Of a DNA stretch of 64,000 bases, positions 55,045 through 64,000 are shown one piece after another. The stretch spans positions 1,208,001 to 1,272,000 of the forward strand of contig JASJOG010000082.1 in NCBI GenBank assembly GCA_030142905.1. The letters are read 5' to 3'. The position numbers and the translations under genes are program-made. Source of the DNA: Heliopora coerulea (Eukaryota; Cnidaria; Anthozoa; Scleralcyonacea; Helioporidae). The notes beneath the pieces are model-generated. The model saw only the letters and a list, made by a program, of their open reading frames with translations, had not been told where the DNA came from and did no database searches. How positions within the stretch are numbered: position 1 is the stretch's first letter; the number at the start of each line of letters is the position of its first letter.

Positions 55045-57650
55045 AGAAGTTTATATTTGGGATTAAGTTTTACATACGTAAGGAAATTTTCCGTGTTTGT
55101 GAATAAGTATTATATACATAAGTTTAATGTTTGAGATCATAACTTCGACTAAGTATATGAAGTATTATGTCATACAATAAATTTTTTTCTTTCATGCATC
55201 TTAAAACAAGAAACATTACTAAAATGTGGAACTTTCGAACTACGTGTCCATCATTAAAATCAATAATGTTTTGCCACCAAATTCTCTGTACAGACCCTTA
55301 TAGAACCTAAGACAACCGAATTTTCTCCGAAGATCAAAAACAGAAAATTTCTTCAAAACGTTTTTCCTTGTTTCCTCGCTATTTACGATATACGTAAAAC
55401 AAAAGCAAGAAATATTTACCAAACTAATTTAAAATTCAAATTATCCTTATCGATTTTTCAGGAATAAGATGTATGCCTCTTGTAATACACGTCCCTGATC
55501 ACGATCTACAATTATTCTTTTTGTTTTGGCAAATAAATCACTCTTCAGTCCATTTTCTTTAAACCCATCTACCATCGTAAAGTTAGTACTCATATGTCAT
55601 ACATACAACGTTTGATGACAACTATTGTACGTACAGTTGGACTGTTACTGAAACAAATGACATTCCAGGGGCGGATTTAGTTAGGGGCACACCGGACTTG
55701 CGCCCCGCCATTTTGATTAGTTATCATGTGACTGTTCGCTTGCTTAAGAAACACTTGCACCAGATGTTGACCACCAAGAAAAGAAAATATGAATAGAAGA
55801 ATTTTAAATTCAAAAATCTCTGGAAGCGTTATATTTTGGATCACTTTTCAAATATTTGTCAGGCTTTGTTCAGGAATACATTACGACTGACATTGCTAAA
55901 TTGACAATTGACATATCGCCACTAACCAACCAAACCCGATATTTACGCACTGAAGTGACAATCAGTCATTGACTGATTAATCGAATATAAAATTGTCACC
56001 TGGCCCGGCAAACATTTAAATTTGAGGTCGGCGTCGAAAAGATTTTGTTTCACGACGTTCATGCTCAGATGATGATATGACGGTAGCATAAAAATTCTTC
56101 CACAAAAACGCCACATCAAGTGGCACGAATTTACAAAAGAATTCCGTGTCCCCTTGTCTCAAAATTCTGGCCCATGCATTGCATACTAGTCCATTACTGC
56201 GGTGATCACGAATTCACTTTCAGGAATATTGGCTGTGTCCAATCAGCTTCTTTCTCAAACTCATTAATAATTCATGAAGCAAAACAAAAGAAATACATAA
56301 TTAATAAGTATTTATAAATCAAAGGAAGATTACTGCTGAATTTTGACAACTTTGGTCTGGATTTTCGCCAAAAATACTGGTTAGTTTAGTTTAAGAAGTA
56401 ATTTCAAACTTTCGTTAAGTGTTCTTTCTCCGATTTCAAAATACCTCGAAACTCGTTAAAAAAAAGCTCGGCTTCGCTTGGTTTTTAAACTCGTTTCTCT
56501 TTGTTTAGAAATCGGAGGAAGAACACCTACTCGTGTTTGAAATATCACGTAAAAGTCTTGAAGTTACGGTATTTATTCGATTGCGAGCACGGTGCGCTTT
56601 TTCAAAACTTTGATTTTTATGGGGGTGTAGGTGACAGAGAGGAGCGGTTAAATAAGAGAGTTCACTCGTTCAAAACCTCAAACCGTTGGGTGCCCTTTTA
56701 ATGTTTGAAACTAAAATCATTAACTCAAACACAAACGTTAACGAGATAACACAATAGCTTACTATATAATATAGTAATGCTTGGACAGGGGTGTAGCGAA
56801 GCCTGAATAGTTGGAGGGGGGCATGATCAGATTTTACTGACGAGTTGGGTGTGGTCGAGGTATGGTATAGAACAGCTAATTTGATTTCTACAATCTATTT
56901 TTCTAAAAAGTACGTACAACACGCAAACAAGAACCAAAACCTCAAAGCTTTTCAAGAGTTTGTTAGCTCCCACACGTAGCTCCCAATTAAATTACATCCA
57001 CGTGTGATCAAAGGAAACCTGCCAAGTTCGTCAGCAGTTGGTAACTGAATGCGCGTCAGAAAATTCCAAAAGTATTCTTTCGAATTTGTATTACAATTTA
57101 GCGTTCGACGTTTTACCCAAGTATGAATCTTTTAACGGTTCCCTTGTGCAGCGTTGGGTATCGAGAGTTTTGTGTTCAATTTGTAGTCGTTATGTATTGA
57201 AGACGTGACCGTGTAGCTGACAGGTGATTATGTACATATAGTGTGTACAGTGTTAGTTAACTGACTTACTGTTGGGTTTCCGTCCAGCAAAGAACAGCTT
57301 TGCTGATCTTTTGTGCCTGAATTTCCACCTGGGCTCGGACGGCAATTTATACACCAACGCAATAATTTTATTAAAGCGTCTCAACATCGGCGAGAACGTT
57401 ACACTAGGCTATTCTCCAACAGTAAAACTTAGTCGACAGGACTTCTACTGTGATGACAACTTCCGACAAACAGGACTTTGGGGAGTGGGACAACCCCCAT
57501 TCCCCGATACCCCATCACATGGATAGCTGGCCCATTTTATGGCGGCGTGGATTATGTTCACTGAAATACAATCTACCCATTTGATAGCCTGCACTATGTT
57601 TCTCTTCTTTTCCATTCGGTTATTAAAACTTAATAATCAAATATAAATAC
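55045..57650. other. No gene recognised
   Basis: Non-coding. CAGGGGCGGATTTAG at about 55669-55683 and CAGGGGTGTAGCGAAGCC near 56788 resemble hAT-type ends without visible partners. Confidence 0.4.
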
Positions 57651-57652
57651 CG

Positions 57653-57666
57653 CATATATATATACC

Positions 57667-57697
<31 letters not shown>

Positions 57698-57786
57698 ATA
57701 TATATATATATACCTATATATATATATATATATACCTATATATATATATACCTATATATATATATACCTATATATATATATATATA

Positions 57787-57829
<43 letters not shown>

Positions 57830-58022
57830 ATATATATATATATATACCTATATATATATATATATACCTATATATATATATATATACCTATATATATATA
57901 TATATATACCTATATATATATATATATACCTATATATATATATACCTATATATATATATATATATACCTATATATATATATATACCTATATATATATATA
58001 TATACCTATATATATATATATA

Positions 58023-58063
<41 letters not shown>
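57653..58063. repeat. TA array with periodic CC interruptions
   Basis: About 410 bases of (TA)n broken by CC at irregular but recurring 12-30-base spacing (TATACCTATATATATATA units). Behaves as a minisatellite of TATACC plus variable (TA)n. Confidence 0.9.
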
Positions 58064-58066
<3 letters not shown>

Positions 58067-58089
58067 TTCATTACGAATAAATATCAAAT

Positions 58090-58333
58090 CAAATTTAAGG
58101 GGTGTGCTTAAGCGAGAGTGCGCTAATTAAAAAAAACAACCATCACCAGAGTGTGGTTATTCGAAGAGTGCGCTTAACCCTTTCATGCATATTTTTATTC
58201 TTTTGTTCTTTGTTTCCTTTTGTTTTTTGCTTTGTTCTTTCAATAGTTCTATTGTTGTAATTTGTTTTTTCACGACAACAGTATGCATGAAAGGGTTAAT
58301 CGCGAGAGTGCGCTTAATCGAGTAAATACGGTA
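58090..58333. repeat. AGTGCGCTTAA / CGAGTAAATACGGTA repeat
   Basis: Contains several GAGAGTGCGCTTAA-type units and ends CGAGTAAATACGGTA. Its relative lies inverted at 44190-44280 (TACCGTATTTAATCGAATAA). Interrupted by the piggyBac-type MITE below. Confidence 0.55.
58174..58299. mobile_element. piggyBac-type MITE with TTAA duplication
   Basis: TTAA + CCCTTTCATGCATA at the left and TATGCATGAAAGGG + TTAA at the right are perfect inverted ends with the target duplication typical for piggyBac. The insert of about 118 bp has no ORF. Removing it restores a GAGTGCGCTTAATCGCGAGAG unit of the host repeat. Confidence 0.8.
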
Positions 58334-59379
58334 GGATGCACTTTACATGTGCATTTTACATTCTATAGACAGAATCTGTTCGGCTTCAGTATGCGCATTG
58401 CGAGAAGTGGAAAAGCTGGGGAAAACTCAATTGTTAAGAACCAGTTTGGTACTCATTGTTGGACCGTAAAAATTCGTTTTAGATTTTTAATTCTTGACTA
58501 ATGGTCAGGTCAGGGAAAGACATAAGACGTTTCGTCAAAGCCTGGTTTTTCAAACTGAGGGTCAACATTTCCGGCACTGAAGAGTTTAAACTACAACAAC
58601 ATCCAAAAAAGTAGGACGGTCAAGGTCCCCATTTTACAACCAGGAAACCATTTTATGTTGACAGCTATACATGATTTAAAAATAGTTCGATAGTTCTTTA
58701 CGGCTCTGGCTCTATTCTGAATGCAAACGATGGAGCACTGGTTTTTGTTCTTCTGATAAGATGTAACGACTACTGAAATATAGGTTGGTTCTATTTACAA
58801 CATGGCGGACTGGGTTTCTTTTCATATAAAATTGTATTGAATCAATACAATCAAATCAGATCCTATCTAATCCCAAACACAATAAATCTGTGTTCGCCGA
58901 CTACAACTAGAAAACACCATGTAATTAACAGTAAAACGCCGCCTTGAACGTTTCTATTTTGCTAGAACATTGAGCAAAAATTGACCCTTGAAACGGAGTA
59001 TATTGCATTGCTACGGTTGCACACGTTAAATTGCGGTAGAGAACATACAGATCACTTTTAGCGATGTCTCATTCATAGAGCTGCAACTTCGCTCCCACTA
59101 AACGAAGTATTTTGAGGCGGATTTCTGCTATAATTCTACATTTTTACTGCAAAACTCTGACAAAAATGTGATACGCTTAAAAAGAAATTAAATCTCGTCT
59201 TGGACACAAGATTTCGGCAGAAAGTTTTTGTGGTCTTGTACGTTGTGTACCAGTTCTTTTCGTCAAAATGTTCTGAAAAATGCCGAGCAGCAAATTCATG
59301 CTCGTGTTTGTACTGGATACGAACTTCTCACATAAAGGGAGTTAGTTTTATAGCTACAATGGCGCTCAAAAGTTCCGAC

Positions 59380-60025
59380 AGTGAACTCAATTTCCATATC
59401 TGGAATGTTAACTTCCAGTCATTTACCCGGGCAAAAAGTGAAGCCAAAATGGCCGCCCAAGGAGTGAAATTTTGTACGTCAGTTCCAGTCCCTTGCTCGA
59501 CTTTAATCTTGAGTTTTTGTTTGGTTCAACTTCCAAAGCATTCACAACCATGGAAAAAATGCTCAGACGAAATATTACTGGATCAGTATTACATAAACGA
59601 GTATTTAAAAGTATTCATTATTGCCGTGTGGCCTAAAATGTTTGCCAAATTGTCTGAAGGTGGTAAACTAACGGTAAAAAGTGGACGTACATTTACTAGT
59701 TTCCTGAAGTAACTTTTACAGATCGTTTTATCAGGTTTCTCGTTAGTTTGGTAATTTATTTTGGTGAAAATATATAACCTGTAACTCGATTTGACTTTGA
59801 TTTGAAATTCTTAAACTCATTTCTGCCTTTTGAAGATATGTTTTGTCTGTATTTCCAAAGAAAAATGTTAAGAAAATGTCAAAAGTCGCGTGAGAGACTA
59901 AAACTGACGTACAAGACCGCGTAGGGGACTAAAACTGACGTACAAAATTGCCCTCCATGGGCGGTCATCTTGGCTTCACATTTCACTGGCCAGTTAGCAT
60001 TCCAGATATGGAGATCGAGTTCACT
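59380..60025. mobile_element. Inverted-repeat element, GTGAACTC ends
   Basis: AGTGAACTCAATTTCCATAT (left) and the inverse near 60005-60025 (CATTCCAGATATGGAGATCG, AGTTCACT) begin arms of about 120-150 bp. They include AAGTGAAGCCAAAATGGCCG against CGGTCATCTTGGCTTCAC and GTACGTCAGTT. No target duplication visible. A single arm-like copy lies at about 42690-42790. Confidence 0.55.
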
Positions 60026-60042
60026 AGGTTCTAATCTTTGGT

Positions 60043-60644
60043 TTAAAACACACAAGCCAGGAGCCAAACAGCAACGAACACAATTGCCAACGGACTGAGT
60101 ACGAGGCGCATGCCAGCTGAATCCTTGCAGGTTGGTCTGGTTGATGTTGTTGCTACCAAAGATTTTAATGTAGTTTGGTTTTTAGAAGTGAGCGATATTC
60201 CTTCGGTCATCTCATCCATCCAGGTTGATCTCGTTGGTCCTGTTGTTATTGCAGTCGAAGATTCAAATGCAGGTGGTTTTGTAGTAGTGGGCGATATTCC
60301 TGGGGTCGCCACATCCTTCAAAGTTGTTTGGGGTTGTGGCGGAGACGAATATGTCGTGGGTGAAGGCATTGGAAGAAAAGTCAGTGTAGGCACACAGAGG
60401 TCAGTTCCACAACAGCCAGCTCCCAAGCATCTCTGGGTCAAGGGATCCAGTCTATCGCACCAGTCCAAAGCATTTCTACACATATTACTACTCAGACATC
60501 CTCTTTTGAACCATATTGCTCCGTTATTTTCATACTTGATTGCGGAGCATCTGTCTTCTTGACAAGCAATGGTCTCGTTTTTTGCATTGCAAACGGTTTC
60601 GGGCTCTTCACTGCAACTCGAACAGTTTAATGCGGCCCCCAGTC
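60043..60644 (-). CDS. Ly6/uPAR-type GPI-anchored protein, last exon (copy 2)
   Basis: Minus exon with acceptor TTTCCTTAAG before 60644. It reads GLGAALNCSSCSEEPETVCN, then RCSAIKYENNGAIWFKRGC, SSNMCRNALDWCDRL and CLGAGCCGTDLC, the Ly6/three-finger cysteine pattern. The Thr/Pro stalk carries the same two-unit design as copy 1 (TRSTWMDEMTEGIS). The C-terminal hydrophobic end (LSPLAIVFVAVWLLACVF) fits GPI attachment. Exon length equals copy 1 (602 bp each), so the genes are clear duplicates. Same phase and splice position support real coding. No upstream exon identified. Confidence 0.75.
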
Positions 60645-61296
60645 CTTAAGGAAAGATAATGGAATCGGCTTAAAGAATAACGATATGAGGACTTTGTAGC
60701 AACGGTCACGACTTTGGCAAAACCAGGTTTGGTGGTGAAAACAAAACAGCAAAGTAACAACGTACACTGCAGATTAAACTATTGTACCACATCTTCTCTC
60801 TCAGTGGTGAAGGAAAGCAAAGCACAGCAAAGTCAAGTAGTCTTTATTTATACTGGATTTAAGAAATACCAAATAGATTTCTGTGTTTGGATACTGTGAT
60901 CCAAACACGTGGGATGTTGCGAGACTTGAGAAAAGCGTAAAAAACACGAACTGCTAGGTGAGTGTTTTTAGCTTTTCCTAAGTCGAGCAACATCCCAAGT
61001 GTTTGGATCACAGTACCCAAACACTGGAATCCGTTTGGTATTTCGTTCACAAAATAACCGCTGATGAAAAGCAGTTGATTTAATAAACACAACGATGAAG
61101 TAAGCAATTCTCCCGAAAATGATCAACTACTAATCAGAGACGAGTTTGAGAAGATCGAACCCTTGTCAGCAAAGCGAAGCCACTTCAACGAGGTGAAATG
61201 AAGGAAAAACAAGCAAGTTTTTTAAAGCTATTTGAAAGTCAAGCAACGCCAAGCCTCGCATTCAGTCAATGAATAATAAACAATTACTGGATGAGG

Positions 61297-61405
61297 CTGA
61301 GCATGATATCAAGAATTATCCCGACCGAGGTCAACATTATCTGCCGAAGCCGAAGGCTGAGGCGGATTACACTGATCGAGTTCTGGATAATTCTTGATAT
61401 TATGT
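61297..61405. repeat. Hairpin-ended short repeat
   Basis: ATGATATCAAGAATTATCC and GGATAATTCTTGATATTAT are inverse ends around GCCGAAGGCTGAGGCGGATT. Nested in the foldback complex. Confidence 0.55.
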
Positions 61406-61624
61406 ACAAGCCGAGTCCAATAATTGTTTTATTATACATTCAAAGCAGCGACAGATGCAATAAAAGATTTGCAGTAAAAAGACTGGTGCGATTAACTTTC
61501 CAAACTGCTGCAGGTCATTTTTGCTGTTTTGTAATTTTCGCGACTTTGAGGTGGTTACGTCATCAGAGTCCAATAATTTTTTTGAACAGCGCTGTCGAAT
61601 AATTTGCGATATTCGGCGGAAAGA

Positions 61625-61840
61625 TGTCACGGCAGTGGCGTAACGGACTATGGTCAAGGTTAGAGCAAGTCCTAAGGGCCCCCGACCTCTACGGGCTCCC
61701 CGATGAATCTGTAAAGACAATTGAGGGTTAAAGTCTTGAAATTGTCTACACTAAGTCTATAAATACGGGGGCGACGGGAGCCCCAGAACGAAAATCTCCT
61801 AAGAGCCCCCAGTAGTTCCGTTACGCCACTGTGTCACGGC
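61625..61840. mobile_element. hAT-type MITE, 200 bp, perfect 8-bp duplication
   Basis: Element 61633-61832 begins CAGTGGCGTAACGGA and ends with the exact inverse complement TCCGTTACGCCACTG. TGTCACGG flanks both sides (61625-61632, 61833-61840). Non-coding. The ends resemble the OTU-carrying element (CAGTGGCG) but then differ. Confidence 0.9.
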
Positions 61841-62787
61841 TTCCCGATATTGAGAATTAACTGGTGATTATCGACCAACAAAAAACAAGAATAAATTTAG
61901 TAGCCGCCACTGCTGAATTTTACGAGACATTTTGCCTATTTTAGGGACAACTTCTACCTTAGTATTGCAGCGAGCTTGACAAATTTAACTTTTCTAAAGG
62001 TTACCTTCACTTTTACAGTTCGCAAAAGATACTTTACAACTTCTTAATTTATAATATACAGTAGTTAAAGAGAAGAATAATTTTGTAGTTCTGGGTCTAA
62101 AACGTGGAGGGGGGGTTTAGTCTCTCCACCAGAAATGTTGGGGGATCTAACCCCCTAGCCCTCCTATTCCGCTTTTTTGTTCGTTCAATTTACTAATCTA
62201 TAAAAGAAACAAGTAATGGTTTTCGTATGTTTAAATATTGTGATTCAAACACTTGGTACGTTTCTTGACTTTCAAATAGCTTTAAAAGACACGTTTGTCT
62301 TTCCTCCATTTCCCTGCGTTGAAGCGGCTTTGCTTTGTTGACCAGGGTTCGATCTTCTTAAGCTCGTCTTTGGTAGTTGATAATTTTGGGGAAAATTGTT
62401 TACTTTGCCAATGTGTTTATTAAATAAACTGCTTTTCATCTGTCTTTATCTCAAAAGAAATACCAAATTGCACTTTTCACCAGTATCGAAACACGGAAAT
62501 ACTTTTGGTATTTCTGTTTTAGTAACAATTTTAGTAACCATTTTAGTTTTGACTACCCAGTTAAGTAACTGGGACATTCGTATCGCAGACTCACCTATCA
62601 GTGAAAATAACACTATGGCAAAATATATTGCGTGTACCAAGTTCATCTTCTAAATGAGAAATAAACTGAAGTTAGTATACGTGACAAACATTGTTTAAAA
62701 CCTGCGAACAGGGTGTATTCCTATAAGAAAGATTGGGTACAATACTAGACACCGATTGTTGGAGCCAGCTACCTTCTATTTCCCTCT

Positions 62788-62860
62788 CTGACAAAGGACC
62801 TTTGCCTCGACACGCAAGAATTCTTTACGACCAGTCACGGCACCTGCAAGCCTTTGCACT
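62788..62860 (+). mobile_element. PLE tail remnant
   Basis: CTCTGACAAAGGACCTTTGC, CTCGACACG and AAGAATTCTTTACGACCAGT repeat, with decay, the tail at 54340-54390. The hammerhead-like motif is degenerate here. Confidence 0.4.
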
Positions 62861-62876
62861 TTTTAATACTAGATAC

Positions 62877-63612
62877 AATATGAGCGGCCGAACTGTATGG
62901 GATTTACAATTTATTAGCATTTTATTTACTAGTAAATTTATCAGCATTTTACAATTTATTAGCATTTTGTTTATTAGTACAATTTATTTGCACATTATTA
63001 GCATTTTGTTAGGCTACTTGTAAATTGTATTTACGCAATTCAGCCTTTGGTTGCGATGTGGTTTTTATTAAATCATAACCATTATCATTACAAGGCGAGC
63101 CGCAGTAAATCCCACACAGTTCAGACGAAGTATCTTTCTTCAAAGAATACGTTTAGATGTCCGTGTGTTCTGTCAATTTTGAAGTTTCAGTAGATGTTAA
63201 CAGAGAAAACCGAAGAGTTCATAACTAATTAATATTCTGTACTTCATTTACAGCATAGTGATTAGGAGCGGCAGCCAATATCTTCTGTGTTTTCTTCGTG
63301 AATTATTAATCAGTACTTTAACGTCATTTAAAAACTCATTAATAATTCACAAAGACAACACAAAAGATTTTGCCTCTTAATTAGTATGCTACAAATCGGA
63401 TACAGAATCCTAATTAGAATTATGAGCTCTTCCCTTCTATTTTCTACGTTAAATTTTACTGAAACGTCAAAATAACCGGTAAACATGGCCATTTAGATGT
63501 ATTCGTATTTTAAGAAAAATACAATATGAACGGCTGATCTGTATGGGATTTACTGCGGCTCGCCTACAGCTTGCCTTGTAAATCCCATACAGATCAGCCA
63601 TTCATATTGTGT
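62877..63612. repeat. TGTATGGGATTTAC repeat group with 32-bp hairpin
   Basis: ACAATATGARCGGC..CTGTATGGGATTTA occurs at about 62877 and 63521. Its inverse occurs at 63579-63610, forming with 63521-63552 a hairpin with 31 of 32 pairs. GGCGAGCCGCAGTAAATCCC near 63095 is inverse to GGGATTTACTGCGGCTCGCC at 63545. Confidence 0.6.
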
Positions 63613-64000
63613 CTATTACTTAAAACTGTACATGTCCACGCAGCATCCTATTCTTATACCTCCTGCAGGCTTTGCGAACAGAATTGGCCAAGACTGCATT
63701 GTCTGGACAAAGTCCGAATTCACAGCTTAAATTGGCAGTCATTTATAAGTATGTTTGGATCGAATAAATTAGGAATGTAGCAATACAGCAAAAAGTGTAT
63801 TGCGATGGATTTCGATGTTCAAAAACTGCAATGCGATATATACTGCTATCAGTGCAATATTTCAAATAAAGTAAAAATAGAAAAACGGAGAACTCTATTA
63901 TGAGAAATCTTGTAGTTTAACACCAAAACTGCAGTAAAATATCAACAATAATTAACATGCCAAACTTTTTCCATTGCATTTTCTCGACAGTTTCGCAAAC
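63613..64000. other. No gene recognised
   Basis: Non-coding AT-rich sequence to the window end. Confidence 0.4.

Larger units (their letters stand above)
60863..62516. mobile_element. Foldback complex of about 1.65 kb
   Basis: GAAATACCAAATAGATTTCT at the left and the inverse (...ACTTTTGGTATTTC) at 62516 are the outer ends. The left arm, 60863-61255, and right arm, 62230-62516, share GATGAAAAGCAGTTGATTTA, GAAGATCGAACCC and AAAGCTATTTGAAAGTCAAG blocks as inverse complements. The left arm contains an additional internal hairpin (ATCCAAACACGTGGGATGTT against AACATCCCAAGTGTTTGGAT). Other repeats are nested in it. No coding. Confidence 0.55.

Noticed and set aside
55669..55683. hAT element with end CAGGGGCGGATTTAG
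   Set aside because: No matching right end or 8-bp duplication in the window. The CCGCCCCTG near 39346 is 16 kb away and not a credible partner.
59200..59712. 170-codon plus-strand ORF
   Set aside because: It runs through one arm of the inverted-repeat element at 59380-60025; the frame is fortuitous.

Overview
This is a eukaryotic, AT-rich and repeat-dominated window. It has no operons or bacterial gene packing. Coding signal comes as short exons with GT..AG splice sites, retroelement fragments and many short DNA transposons. Penelope-like elements with GIY-YIG ends, tRNA-derived SINEs, Ty3/gypsy, hAT-type, piggyBac-type and long-inverted-repeat elements, plus Ly6/three-finger genes with GPI-type tails, suggest an early-branching animal. 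A cnidarian (coral or anemone) is my best guess, made from general familiarity and not from a search.

Layout. 1-6 kb: one well-supported intronless gene (3327-4331, glycine-zipper protein) in otherwise empty DNA. 6-9.2 kb: palindromic repeats, a degraded recombinase-like fragment and a large inverted pair of Penelope-like elements. 9.5-13.1 kb and 23.4-25.9 kb: two diverged copies, on the minus strand, of a four-exon gene for a CmcI-type (cephalosporin hydroxylase / rhamnosyl O-methyltransferase family) SAM-dependent enzyme. Each carries its own 2-nt frameshift. 13.2-13.5 kb: tRNA-derived SINE copies. 14.8-19.1 kb: a minus-strand Ty3/gypsy element broken by two nested DNA transposons. One is a 1,998-bp hAT-like element whose only gene is a spliced OTU-type cysteine protease. 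27.6-29.3 kb: a 1.67-kb element with 510-bp inverted repeats and a dead helix-turn-helix ORF. 30.4-33.4 kb: a LINE end and two Penelope-like fragments. 37.9-38.5 kb and 60.0-60.6 kb: terminal exons of two paralogous Ly6/uPAR-type GPI-anchored proteins. 38.7-40.4 kb and 54.8-55.0 kb: Penelope-derived elements with inverted ends. 44.7-46.8 kb: a 2.1-kb TIR element with 8-bp target duplication. 49.5-53.7 kb: two LINE fragments. 57.6-63.6 kb: a TA-rich array, a piggyBac-type MITE, foldback repeats and a hAT-type MITE.

The most interesting material is the mobile DNA. At least eight short motifs fit, or partly fit, the hammerhead ribozyme core (CUGANGA, stem II, GAA, then a four-base palindrome such as ACGU). 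All lie at Penelope-type 3' ends. Several sit in outward-facing pairs inside short elements with inverted ends. The OTU protease cargo element, with no transposase and a perfect 8-bp target duplication, is the other strong lead.

Limits: all calls come from reading the sequence. Splice sites are inferred from consensus and paralogue comparison. Large stretches hold nothing I can interpret.
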